Source of the DNA: a bacterium | GTDB lineage: Bacteria > Babelota > Babeliae > Babelales > RVW-14 | Length of the DNA: 19,064 bases | Assembly: GCA_030432505.1 (NCBI GenBank) | Contig: JAUIHA010000002.1 | Location: 1-19,064 of the forward strand | Reading direction: 5' to 3' | Shown here: in pieces, positions 1 through 7,296 of the stretch | Layout of the letters: each line of letters opens with the position of its first letter | How positions within the stretch are numbered: position 1 is the stretch's first letter | Made by a program: the position numbers and the translations under genes | Notes under the pieces: generated by a model | Seen by the model: the letters and a program-made list of their open reading frames with translations, nothing else | Told to the model about the DNA's origin: nothing | Database searches by the model: none

Positions 1-1
1 C

Positions 2-589
2 TTGGTATTTAGTCGCATGCTTACTATTATCGAAGAAGAATTCGAACATTTCTGCCTTTTTAAAAGCGCATGGTATTCATTTTGTACATGGTATGATGAT
101 CTAACTAGTGACTCAATCTACGATATTCCAGAGGGCACTGTCTGGGGAATTAGAAAAGAAACACAAGAAAAATTTGATTCATTTTACCAATATCAATCAT
201 CAGAACCATTCGAAAAGGAACTTGATGACACAATCGAGAGCGAAAAGAAAAGAGTTCTTTCTATACTTGAATCTTATCGTATAGATCTCTTCGAAGAAGA
301 CGAGCAGTATCTCCAAGAATTGGACGAGTATATGAAAGAGACATTAAAGCAGCTTAATCAAGAAGCAGAATATCGAGAAGAAATGAGGCTCAAAGAAGCC
401 GAAATAGAAGAGCAACATTACAAAGATGCTGAAAAATTTTATCAATGGCAAGAGGATTATCCAGAAGAATATGAAAACTGGATAAATGGCACTGAAGAAA
501 GCAGCTCGGACTCTGATGAAGACAGTGCTGATCTCCCCGATAGCAAAGAGCTGCGTTGCTTAGCTTTTGAACGAAATCGTCGAAACTAA
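2..589 (+). CDS. Acidic coiled-coil-like protein, 3' part (5' end outside window)
   Basis: The reading frame is open from the window edge to TAA at 587-589. No ribosome binding site precedes the first possible starts (TTG at 2, ATG at 17), so the gene most likely begins upstream. The visible 195 residues are very rich in Glu, Asp, Lys and aromatic residues. A long charged helical stretch at roughly residues 80-150 looks like a coiled coil, and a Ser/Asp/Glu run (around SSSDSDEDSAD) lies near the C-terminus. I recognise no enzymatic motif. The first residues (RMLTI, then spaced Cys and Trp/Phe) faintly recall the C-terminal region of the secreted paralogue family at 2886-5052. This could be the tail of a further member with an acidic extension, but the match is too weak to claim. 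A hairpin terminator follows at 624-659. Confidence 0.7.
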   Translation: MVFSRMLTIIEEEFEHFCLFKSAWYSFCTWYDDLTSDSIYDIPEGTVWGIRKETQEKFDSFYQYQSSEPFEKELDDTIESEKKRVLSILESYRIDLFEEDEQYLQELDEYMKETLKQLNQEAEYREEMRLKEAEIEEQHYKDAEKFYQWQEDYPEEYENWINGTEESSSDSDEDSADLPDSKELRCLAFERNRRN

Positions 590-623
590 CGAAGAAGATG
601 TAAAATCCCTAGAATATGCTAGA

Positions 624-659
624 TTAGTGCTTTAGGTTAGCCTGAAGCACTAATTTTTT
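624..659 (+). terminator. Hairpin with U-tract between the acidic ORF and sufB
   Basis: The arm TTAGTGCTT (624-632) pairs with AAGCACTAA (645-653). An inner AGG/CCT stem and a TTAG loop sit inside, and TTTTTT follows at 654-659. It has the form of a rho-independent terminator for the upstream gene. It ends only 15 bases before the sufB start codon, so it may also act as a leader attenuator for sufB. Confidence 0.75.
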
Positions 660-674
660 ACTAGTAGAATTTTT

Positions 675-2075
675 ATGAGCACACAAAACAACCAAAAAAT
701 CGATACGCAAGGAAATTTCTTTGTCCCTGAAAACTTTGTCTATAAATCAGACAAGGGACTGAATGAAGAAATTGTCCGTAATATTTCCGCAAAAAAACAA
801 GAACCTGAGTGGATGCTTGAGCTACGCCTCAAGGCACTGAAAGAATTTATGGATCGTCCAATGCAACAATGGGGACCAGACCTTTCAGCACTCAACATTG
901 ATGATATTCACTACTACCTTAAGCCGGTAAAACGCCAAGAACGTAACTGGGACGATGTGCCAAAAGAAATCAAACAAACGTTTGACCGACTTGGCGTACC
1001 GCAATCAGAACGTGAACATCTTGCCGGGCTTGGTGCACAGTATGAATCTGAGGTAGTATACCACAACCTCAAAACTGAATGGGAAGAAAAAGGTGTTATA
1101 TTCCTTGATACTGACACCGGGCTGAAAGAACACCCTGAACTTTTCAAAAAGTTTTTCGGTTCAGTTATTCCGTTTAACGACAATAAATTTGCAGCACTCA
1201 ACACCGCTGTGTGGAGTGGTGGTAGCTTTATCTATATTCCTAAGGGTGTAGAACTTGATGCGCCACTACAAACCTATTTCAGAATTAACGCTGAACGCAT
1301 GGGACAATTTGAACGAACACTCATTATTGCTGATGAGGGCTCAATGGTCAGCTACGTTGAAGGATGCACCGCACCAACGTATGCAAGCAGTTCATTGCAC
1401 TCAGCAGTTGTTGAAATTATTGCAATGCCAAACGCACGAGTACGCTACTATACCATTCAAAACTGGTCAAAAAATGTGTACAACTTGGTAACCAAACGTG
1501 CCGTTGCACACAAAGATTCACTAGTTGAATGGATTGACTGTAACCTTGGCAGTGGTGTTACCATGAAATACCCAGGCGTTATTTTAAAAGAAGAAGGTGC
1601 ACGCGCTGAAATTATATCACTTGCCATGGCAAGCAGACCAGAGCAAGTTCAAGACTCTGGTGGAAAAATTATGCACCTTGCACCAAACACCTCATCACGC
1701 ATTGTTTCAAAATCAATTAGCAGCAATGGTGGACGTTCAAGCTACCGAGGTGCAGTGAACGTTGTAAAAGGTGCTAAAAACTGTAAATCATATGTTGAAT
1801 GTGATGCACTCTTGATTGATGAAAAATCACGAACTGATACGTATCCATACATCGACATTAATGAAGCTGAAGTTGATATTGGACACGAAGCATCAGTTGC
1901 TAAAATTAGTGAAGATCAATTGTTCTATTTGATGAGCCGTGGCTTTGATGATGCCCAAGCACGCAACTTAATTGTTAACGGATTTATTGAACCGCTTGTT
2001 AAAACGCTCCCTATGGAATTTGCAGTGGAAATGAACCGCCTCATTGAACTTGAAATGGAAGGAAGCGTGGGATAA
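675..2075 (+). CDS. sufB: Fe-S cluster assembly scaffold protein SufB
   Basis: SufB is the scaffold of the SUF iron-sulfur assembly machine and works in the cytosol with SufC ATPase and SufD. The 466-residue product is full length for the family. It has the typical beta-helix core and the conserved C-terminal segment, including VECDALLID with Cys376 and GHEA with Glu405. These match, from memory, the essential Cys and Glu of E. coli SufB (QCDSLLI and HEA). The end, [11 protein letters not shown]...VNGF...LPMEFAVE, is the family signature. The ATG at 675 is chosen because it gives the normal N-terminus; no clear Shine-Dalgarno sequence precedes it and a hairpin ends 15 bases upstream. sufD follows after 4 bases. 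SufC and SufS are not encoded in this window. Confidence 0.96.
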   Translation: MSTQNNQKIDTQGNFFVPENFVYKSDKGLNEEIVRNISAKKQEPEWMLELRLKALKEFMDRPMQQWGPDLSALNIDDIHYYLKPVKRQERNWDDVPKEIKQTFDRLGVPQSEREHLAGLGAQYESEVVYHNLKTEWEEKGVIFLDTDTGLKEHPELFKKFFGSVIPFNDNKFAALNTAVWSGGSFIYIPKGVELDAPLQTYFRINAERMGQFERTLIIADEGSMVSYVEGCTAPTYASSSLHSAVVEIIAMPNARVRYYTIQNWSKNVYNLVTKRAVAHKDSLVEWIDCNLGSGVTMKYPGVILKEEGARAEIISLAMASRPEQVQDSGGKIMHLAPNTSSRIVSKSISSNGGRSSYRGAVNVVKGAKNCKSYVECDALLIDEKSRTDTYPYIDINEAEVDIGHEASVAKISEDQLFYLMSRGFDDAQARNLIVNGFIEPLVKTLPMEFAVEMNRLIELEMEGSVG

Positions 2076-2079
2076 CATC

Positions 2080-2754
2080 ATGAAAACAATACAACTGTCA
2101 GAATTTTTACACAGCAACAATAATACACTTTCTATCACAGTTCCTGCTGAACAACATTTTGTTGTTACTGACGATTTAACAAGTAAAAATGTTTTTGATG
2201 CAAAAATTGAGTTTATTTTAGAAAAAGAAAGTATTCTTGATTTTACCAGCAAAGAACTTGATGGCATTGAAGTCATTAAACATGATGACAACGTTGTTGT
2301 AACATCAAACAACACCAGCATCATTGAACGAGAAATCATTGTAAGACTACAAGGCGAAGATGCTCAAGCTAACATCAATTGTTCATACTTTGGGATTGGC
2401 GACAAAACCTATAAAGTAAAAACGTTGCAAGACCATCAAGCGCCACGTGCGAAAAGTAATGTAATGGTCAAAAGTGTTTTGACCGATAAATCTAAACTTT
2501 TTTGTAGTAGCATGATTCATGTGCAAAAAGATGCACAACAAACTGATGCTGAACAAAATAATAAAAACATTTTGCTTAGTGACCATGCGCGAGCAACATC
2601 AATTCCTCAGCTTGAAGTGCTGGCAAATGACGTCAGCTGCAAGCACGGTGCTGCAGTTAGTAAAATAGATAAAGAACACTTGTTCTATCTACTCAGCCGC
2701 GGTATTGATGCCAAGCAAACAAATCAGATGCTCATCGAAGCATTCCTACAGTAG
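2080..2754 (+). CDS. sufD: SufD-like Fe-S assembly protein, short form
   Basis: This encodes the partner of SufB in the SufBC2D complex. The chosen ATG at 2080 lies 4 bases after the sufB stop, with a purine-rich GGAAGGAAG stretch upstream; an in-frame ATG at 2044 would overlap sufB and is less likely. The 224-residue protein is about half the usual SufD length (about 400 residues). It keeps the C-terminal signature: SCKHGAAVSKID with Cys187 and His189 (the CxHG of SufD, whose His is functionally important), then HLFYLLSRGID. The N-terminal region is shortened and divergent. It probably still pairs with SufB by its C-terminal beta-helix, but this is inference. A strong terminator follows at 2765-2793, so sufB-sufD forms a two-gene unit. 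Confidence 0.85.
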   Translation: MKTIQLSEFLHSNNNTLSITVPAEQHFVVTDDLTSKNVFDAKIEFILEKESILDFTSKELDGIEVIKHDDNVVVTSNNTSIIEREIIVRLQGEDAQANINCSYFGIGDKTYKVKTLQDHQAPRAKSNVMVKSVLTDKSKLFCSSMIHVQKDAQQTDAEQNNKNILLSDHARATSIPQLEVLANDVSCKHGAAVSKIDKEHLFYLLSRGIDAKQTNQMLIEAFLQ

Positions 2755-2764
2755 ATCTAATTTG

Positions 2765-2793
2765 AGAGATGTATGAAAATACATCTCTTTTTA
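2765..2793 (+). terminator. Rho-independent terminator after sufD
   Basis: A perfect 10-bp stem AGAGATGTAT / ATACATCTCT (2765-2774 and 2779-2788) with a GAAA tetraloop is followed by a T-tract. It lies 10 bases after the sufD stop. Confidence 0.9.
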
Positions 2794-2885
2794 TCTAAAA
2801 AAACAGTTGCCTTATCCTCTGAAAAACCTTAATGTATTCCAAGATTCAATAAATTATATTAACACTATTTTTTCAAGGAGAATGT

Positions 2886-3716
2886 GTGAACAACAAAATC
2901 AAAACAATAGCATTTTTACTTTTAGCATCAACAGCAACACAGGCCTACAGTGTATGCCCCCCATTTTCATGGTGTATGAGAAAACCTGCTAAGCCCGCTC
3001 CTTCAAAAGAAGATCTTCTTCTTGAAAGAATCCGCGGCATTGAACTTACAACAATCAAATTAGATGGTGAAAATGTTAAAATAAGTGATCTACAAGAAGC
3101 CATGGGGAAAATAAACAATTTATCTGCCGACGATCTCCATGAACTAGAAACAACAGATTCAAATTCACTAACACTGCTATTTGATATTTCTAGGGGGCAA
3201 CCTGTTCTCGCTCATAAATCATTATCAGTGAAAGCACGTCGTTTCGTGTCTATAAATAAAAGATCTGGACCTTGCATTCTGCTGAGAAATGGCATGATTA
3301 TTAATGGCCAACGCTTTGGCAAATTTGATAGAAAGTATAAGCCTCTAGCAAAAGAAAGCGAAATCTCTCCTGTTGAAATTATCAAACTTTTAGACAGTGA
3401 AGACAGTGAAATCGAAAGCGATGAACTCGCCTTTCTAGAATCAATATTAACAATCAAAAATGGAAAAATAGCACGCACCTTTCCTTGGGTATGTGATATT
3501 CCTTATGAACAAGATGAGGAAGAGGAAGCAGACAGCGCATCATCCAGTAGCAGTTCAAGTTCATCATCCAGTGGCAAAGAATCTGGCGATGACAAAGCAG
3601 AATCTAGTAGTTTAGAGGAATCATCAAGTGAAGAAGAAGAAGCTCTAGCTTTACTTCCAACACCTCCTCCTGCATCTCCTATTGCACAACCAGCAGACAC
3701 ACCTCCATCTCCTTGA
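2886..3716 (+). CDS. Secreted protein, ILLRNG/VCD family paralogue A
   Basis: I do not recognise this 276-residue protein. The start is GTG at 2886, set by a good AAGGAG at 2875-2880 and the signal peptide that follows (hydrophobic core about residues 7-19, likely cleavage after TQA at 20). The mature part has a mixed alpha/beta-like body. It shares the motif CILLRNG (130-136) and a C-terminal SILTI...WVCDI block (about 186-205) with the next two genes, so the three look like divergent tandem paralogues. Unique to this copy is a low-complexity tail from about 207: an acidic run, about 10 consecutive serines, a Ser/Glu segment and a Pro/Ala-rich end. Such a tail suggests a surface-exposed or secreted protein. 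Function unknown. A 19-bp inverted repeat follows at 3748-3791. Confidence 0.85.
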   Translation: MNNKIKTIAFLLLASTATQAYSVCPPFSWCMRKPAKPAPSKEDLLLERIRGIELTTIKLDGENVKISDLQEAMGKINNLSADDLHELETTDSNSLTLLFDISRGQPVLAHKSLSVKARRFVSINKRSGPCILLRNGMIINGQRFGKFDRKYKPLAKESEISPVEIIKLLDSEDSEIESDELAFLESILTIKNGKIARTFPWVCDIPYEQDEEEEADSASSSSSSSSSSSGKESGDDKAESSSLEESSSEEEEALALLPTPPPASPIAQPADTPPSP

Positions 3717-3747
3717 GAGAATACCTAAATTTGTATCGGTTCTAGCA

Positions 3748-3791
3748 AAATAAATTAGGGTGCGTTACCATAAACGCACCCTAATTTATTT
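3748..3791. terminator. Long perfect inverted repeat, probable bidirectional terminator
   Basis: The arm AAATAAATTAGGGTGCGTT (3748-3766) is perfectly complementary to 3773-3791 across the six-base loop ACCATA. The A/T-rich outer parts of each arm give a U-rich 3' side in either direction. It lies 31 bases after paralogue A and 24 bases before paralogue B. I see no separate promoter for B downstream of it, so some readthrough or a regulatory role is possible. Confidence 0.75.
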
Positions 3792-3815
3792 AAGTTTTAG
3801 AAAAAAGGAGATTGT

Positions 3816-4463
3816 ATGTCATTGAAAAAGTTATTGTTATTTACCACTCTTTTTCTTCTTCCAAGTTTTACTTATGCTGAAGCACCAGAAGTAAATCTTG
3901 AGCACGTTGCACGAAGAGTTGATAAGGCAACATTTCCAATTCGAGACGAAGGACCTATTTCTGTTGCAACAATTCAAGACAATCTAGAGCTATTAAGATA
4001 CTTAGACGATCCACAAATAGTTAATTGCGAAAAAAAAGATCAAGATTGCTTCATGTATCTTTTTTATTCGCACCATCAAAAATCCGATCATGACGAATGT
4101 ACTGATAGAAATGTACTTTACCCACGTTTTTTAACAGAAAGACTTAGCCTATTCTTTGGATTCAACAATAGTGACTGCATTTTACTCCGAAATGGAAAAC
4201 TCATTCCATATCGACATTATGAAGAACTGAAAAGTAACTTTAACTGGAAGTATATAACAAGATTAGAAACGGTGAAGCAAATGCTTAAAGAGTATGAAAG
4301 TCTGCACGAATTATACTATTTTGAATCCATGCTCTCTATAGGAGATGGTCGACTTTGTATTGTAAATCCTTTTGTTTGTGATATTTTTTATCCTCGCAGT
4401 AAATATGACTGCCAAAAGTGTTATCCTCGTTGCCGCAATTGTAACCACTATGTTAATTCTTAG
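3816..4463 (+). CDS. Secreted Cys-rich protein, ILLRNG/VCD family paralogue B
   Basis: This 215-residue protein has no family I recognise. The start ATG at 3816 has AAAGGAG 8-14 bases upstream. A signal peptide covers residues 1-21 (MSLKKLLLF... ending TYA|EA). The mature N-terminus, EHVARRVDKATFPIRDEG, aligns with the equivalent region of the next gene (RQVAGQTDAATISIGDYG). A conserved HDEC follows around 92-95, then CILLRNG (121-127), then SMLSI (171-175) and FVCDIF (186-191). The C-terminus is Cys-rich (DCQKCYPRCRNC) and may form disulfides or bind metal after export. The gene is 13 bases from the next and probably shares its transcript. Its place in a tandem family suggests lineage-specific expansion of a secreted factor; no biochemical role can be assigned. 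Confidence 0.85.
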   Translation: MSLKKLLLFTTLFLLPSFTYAEAPEVNLEHVARRVDKATFPIRDEGPISVATIQDNLELLRYLDDPQIVNCEKKDQDCFMYLFYSHHQKSDHDECTDRNVLYPRFLTERLSLFFGFNNSDCILLRNGKLIPYRHYEELKSNFNWKYITRLETVKQMLKEYESLHELYYFESMLSIGDGRLCIVNPFVCDIFYPRSKYDCQKCYPRCRNCNHYVNS

Positions 4464-4476
4464 ATTGAGAAACACC

Positions 4477-5052
4477 ATGAATTTATCTAAAAATTTTTTC
4501 CTACTCCTTAGCCTTGTTAATTTTACAACAGCACTCTTTTCTATTGATTTGCGTCAAGTTGCGGGTCAAACAGACGCTGCGACAATTTCCATTGGAGACT
4601 ATGGCAAAGTACCAATACGAAAAATTATTCAAGAAATAGAAAAAAGGCAAAAAGCATCATATCTGATGTGGCACCACGATGAATGTTCCCGAAGACATTG
4701 CCGAGAAAGCTGCTGTATAAATCCAACAGTTTTGTTGCAACCATCAGAATTGAGTATTTTAAGACAAGAAAAAAATAAATTAATTCTTCTCAGAAATGGA
4801 GCCGTAATCAGCGAAAATATTTTCTTGGCATGTGAGTGTAAATATGCAAATTCACTTCTTTACCCAGATGCTCAACGAGCATATCTAGCAACAATAAAAA
4901 GAGATTTAGAAAGTGAAACCCTTGATGATGAAAGTAGAAATTATTTAAAGTCAATGATCACTCTTGATGGAAATCATAACGTACAATTAGTTCACTCAAA
5001 AGTCTGTGACGTTTTTGATCCTGAAAATCGTACGTGCGAGTGCATATTCTAA
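4477..5052 (+). CDS. Secreted Cys-rich protein, ILLRNG/VCD family paralogue C
   Basis: I do not recognise this 191-residue protein. The ATG at 4477 is preferred over in-frame upstream codons because it lies after the previous stop and directly begins a signal peptide (core FFLLLSLVNF, cleavage probably near residue 22). It shares with its upstream neighbours TDAATISIGDYG, HHDEC (66-70), ILLRNG (103-108), SMITL (159-163) and VCDVF (176-180). A cluster of Cys residues lies at 70-80 (CSRRHCRESCC) and more at the C-terminus. The shared motifs keep their order and rough spacing, which supports true paralogy over chance. Its TAA stop overlaps the ATG of pgeF (TAATG), so the two are translationally coupled, although pgeF is a cytosolic enzyme. 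Confidence 0.82.
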   Translation: MNLSKNFFLLLSLVNFTTALFSIDLRQVAGQTDAATISIGDYGKVPIRKIIQEIEKRQKASYLMWHHDECSRRHCRESCCINPTVLLQPSELSILRQEKNKLILLRNGAVISENIFLACECKYANSLLYPDAQRAYLATIKRDLESETLDDESRNYLKSMITLDGNHNVQLVHSKVCDVFDPENRTCECIF

Positions 5053-5735
5053 TGAAAATTCAGCACTTTTTTGGCGATGCAAAAACTTGCACCGTTGATC
5101 GATATTCTCAAGAATTTAGAGAATTTTGTACAACACTTGCATCGCACAACAATCTACAAAATATCACTGTTTTGAACCAAACACACAGCAGCAATGGACT
5201 GTGTATTGCTCAACCAATAACACCGCTGAGCCTTTATGAGACCGATGGTGATTATCTGATTACCAATCAAAAAAATATTGGCATTGGCATTTTAACAGGC
5301 GACTGCCTACCAGTGATTTTACATGACCAAAAAAATGGCGTTACGGCTGCAGTCCATGCCGGCTGGCGAGGCTCCGTACAAGGAATTGTAAAAAAAGTTG
5401 TTGAAAAAATGACTCACACCTATAACACGAATACTGCAGACCTACACGTTCTTTTTGGCCCTTCAGCACAAATATGCTGCTATGAAGTCCAAAACGATTT
5501 TATCAATCAGATTCCTGAAACAAGCTTTCATAACCATATTATTGTTGAACGAGACAATAAATTATTCTTTGACAATTCAAGGTACAATCAACTGCTACTA
5601 CAGTCTCTTGGCATTTCCCCAGACAATATTGATACAACAAATAATATCTGCACTATTTGTAACACAATGTTTCATTCATACAGGCGAGACAAAGAAAAGG
5701 CCTTACGACAACTATCTCTTACCTGGATTTCATAA
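5052..5735 (+). CDS. pgeF: Polyphenol oxidase/purine nucleoside phosphorylase family protein (PgeF/YfiH)
   Basis: This is a member of the DUF152/YfiH (LACC1-like) family. Known members act as purine nucleoside phosphorylase/adenosine deaminase-type enzymes, and bacterial PgeF edits peptidoglycan precursors. The chosen start (ATG at 5052) overlaps the preceding stop and gives 227 residues, a normal family length. The metal/active-site motifs are visible: QTHS with His45, TGDC with Cys85, and HAGWRGS with His102, followed by GPSAQICCYEV (136-146). There is no signal peptide, in contrast to nearly all its neighbours, so it is cytosolic. No strong ribosome binding site is visible, which fits coupling to the upstream gene. 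The role in this organism could be purine salvage or cell-wall quality control; the sequence does not choose. Confidence 0.93.
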   Translation: MKIQHFFGDAKTCTVDRYSQEFREFCTTLASHNNLQNITVLNQTHSSNGLCIAQPITPLSLYETDGDYLITNQKNIGIGILTGDCLPVILHDQKNGVTAAVHAGWRGSVQGIVKKVVEKMTHTYNTNTADLHVLFGPSAQICCYEVQNDFINQIPETSFHNHIIVERDNKLFFDNSRYNQLLLQSLGISPDNIDTTNNICTICNTMFHSYRRDKEKALRQLSLTWIS

Positions 5736-5817
5736 AAAATTTTATCTATTGACTTACTCCCCTTCTGTTCTTCATAGATAGATGAACGGCAGTCTATTAT
5801 GTAGGAAAGGGGAGAAA

Positions 5818-7296
5818 ATGAAGAAACAGTTGTTATGGATTCTGATTACCCAAACGGTAATATTTTCAAGCGCACAACCTATTGATACCAGGCGATTATT
5901 TGATTATGACGATAATAGGTTTACCCAAGCTAAAGCACGCTTTGGACACGATATTTGTGACGCAGAAAAAATAGTCGCAAAAATGCGACATACAAAAGCA
6001 CACAAGGTATTACAACAATTTACCAACACACAACTAAACAAAGAAGACATTCCACGCATTGGTGTCGTTTGTAGTGGAGGAGCGTTCCGCGCAGCTGTTG
6101 CGGGGCTTGGTCTTCTGCAAGGTCTTGAGCGAATCAACTTGCTCGACGCAACAAGTTATCTTGCAACACTTTCCGGATCAACGTGGAGTACTGCATCATG
6201 GTATGTACGAGAAGAAAGTCTTGATGATACAGAAGCATTTTTACGAGGACGCCTTCACAAGGCATTCTACCCAAATAAACTGAAAATTTCAGCAATTGCA
6301 CACAACGTTTTTTCAAAAATAAAAAGTGGGCGCCACGTATCACTCAATGATATTTGGGGTGGTATTATTGCAAACGTTTTCTTAAAAACAAATACCGATC
6401 GCAGCGGACAAAACAGTTATTTATCCGATATTGAGGCAAAAGTAGCTCGTGGACATTATCCAATTCCGCTTTTTACAAGCATTATTGCAAACCAATCACC
6501 ACACTACAAATGGATGGAGTTTTCTCCTTTTGAGGTAGGAAGTGATTATCTTCAAACGTGGATCCCGTCATGGGCGTTTGGTAAAAAATTCAATAACGGT
6601 TATACCTCAGATGCTAGTTTTGAAGAAAACTTTGGGTACCTTCTTGGAATGTTTGGTTCGGCATATGCGATAAGTGTTTACGATTCAGTAAATCTTATTA
6701 AAAACACTATCTCAGAAAAATTCGGCATACCGCTACCATCTGCTCTATTCTCATGGATTAGTAACTGGTGGTTTGGAAATAAACGAATCTCACCACCAAA
6801 AGTTTACAATCCTTCATACTACGCAGAGCCAAGCCCACTGCGCACAAGCAAGTATTTAAAACTTGTTGACGCAGGAATTCATATCAACTTACCATTCCCT
6901 CCACTTCTTCGTCGTGATTTAGATGTTTACATTGTTTGCGATGCTTCAGGAGGCGCATCACCTGGAGGACCTCCTCTTCTTGGCGCACAGCAATGGGCTG
7001 AAAAACATTACAAAGAATTCCCACGTTTTGACTATAAAGAATCTCAAAAGTCAGAGTTCAGTGTTTTTATTGATGAAAAAAATCCTAAAGCACCTGTGGT
7101 CATTTATGTCCGTAATAGCGCTCCTCATTCTACTTTTGACTTTGATTATGACGCGCAAGAATTTACCAAAATCATCAGCAATGTAAGAAATAGTGTTGTA
7201 GCAAACCATGAGCATATTAAACATGCTATTGGCTATGCAATTAAACTTAAACAAAACCACTGGAGAGCCAAGAAAGGTAAACAGGTACGTGCATGA
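5818..7296 (+). CDS. Exported cytosolic-phospholipase-A2-like lipase, copy 1
   Basis: This 492-residue protein resembles the catalytic domain of eukaryotic group IV cPLA2 (PF01735) throughout. The start ATG at 5818 follows AAGGGGAG; an ATG at 5782 is rejected for that reason. Residues 1-19 form a signal peptide (cleavage near SSA|QP). The oxyanion loop SGGAFR has Arg91, the nucleophile elbow LSGSTWS has Ser119, and VDAG has Asp351 as the second member of the dyad. From memory, further stretches match human PLA2G4A: MEFSPFEVG (233-241), GYLLGMFGSAYA (273-284), NLPFPPLLRR (357-366) and STFDFDY near the end. The C2 domain of the human enzyme is absent, replaced by the export signal. Expected activity is hydrolysis of phospholipid acyl chains. 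One deviation is that the Gly two residues before Ser119 is Thr117. It overlaps the next gene by ATGA. Confidence 0.9.
   Translation: MKKQLLWILITQTVIFSSAQPIDTRRLFDYDDNRFTQAKARFGHDICDAEKIVAKMRHTKAHKVLQQFTNTQLNKEDIPRIGVVCSGGAFRAAVAGLGLLQGLERINLLDATSYLATLSGSTWSTASWYVREESLDDTEAFLRGRLHKAFYPNKLKISAIAHNVFSKIKSGRHVSLNDIWGGIIANVFLKTNTDRSGQNSYLSDIEAKVARGHYPIPLFTSIIANQSPHYKWMEFSPFEVGSDYLQTWIPSWAFGKKFNNGYTSDASFEENFGYLLGMFGSAYAISVYDSVNLIKNTISEKFGIPLPSALFSWISNWWFGNKRISPPKVYNPSYYAEPSPLRTSKYLKLVDAGIHINLPFPPLLRRDLDVYIVCDASGGASPGGPPLLGAQQWAEKHYKEFPRFDYKESQKSEFSVFIDEKNPKAPVVIYVRNSAPHSTFDFDYDAQEFTKIISNVRNSVVANHEHIKHAIGYAIKLKQNHWRAKKGKQVRA

Noticed and set aside
914..1204. Minus-strand open frames inside sufB and other genes (for example also 3503-3700, 5904-6137, 18125-18409)
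   Set aside because: They lie opposite well supported genes, have no ribosome binding site or family motif, and their composition mirrors the sense coding strand.
3534..3610. Poly-serine codon run as a microsatellite or CRISPR-like repeat
   Set aside because: It is an in-frame low-complexity Ser stretch within a secreted protein; there are no spacers or regular repeat units. No CRISPR array is present in the window.
4372..4476. Extended N-terminus of secreted paralogue C, overlapping paralogue B
   Set aside because: The ATG at 4477 starts a clean signal peptide after the previous stop; the extension would add a second hydrophobic stretch and overlap a real gene by 92 bases.
5782..5817. Upstream ATG for lipase copy 1
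   Set aside because: The ribosome binding site AAGGGGAG is placed for ATG 5818, and the 12 extra residues would spoil the signal peptide.
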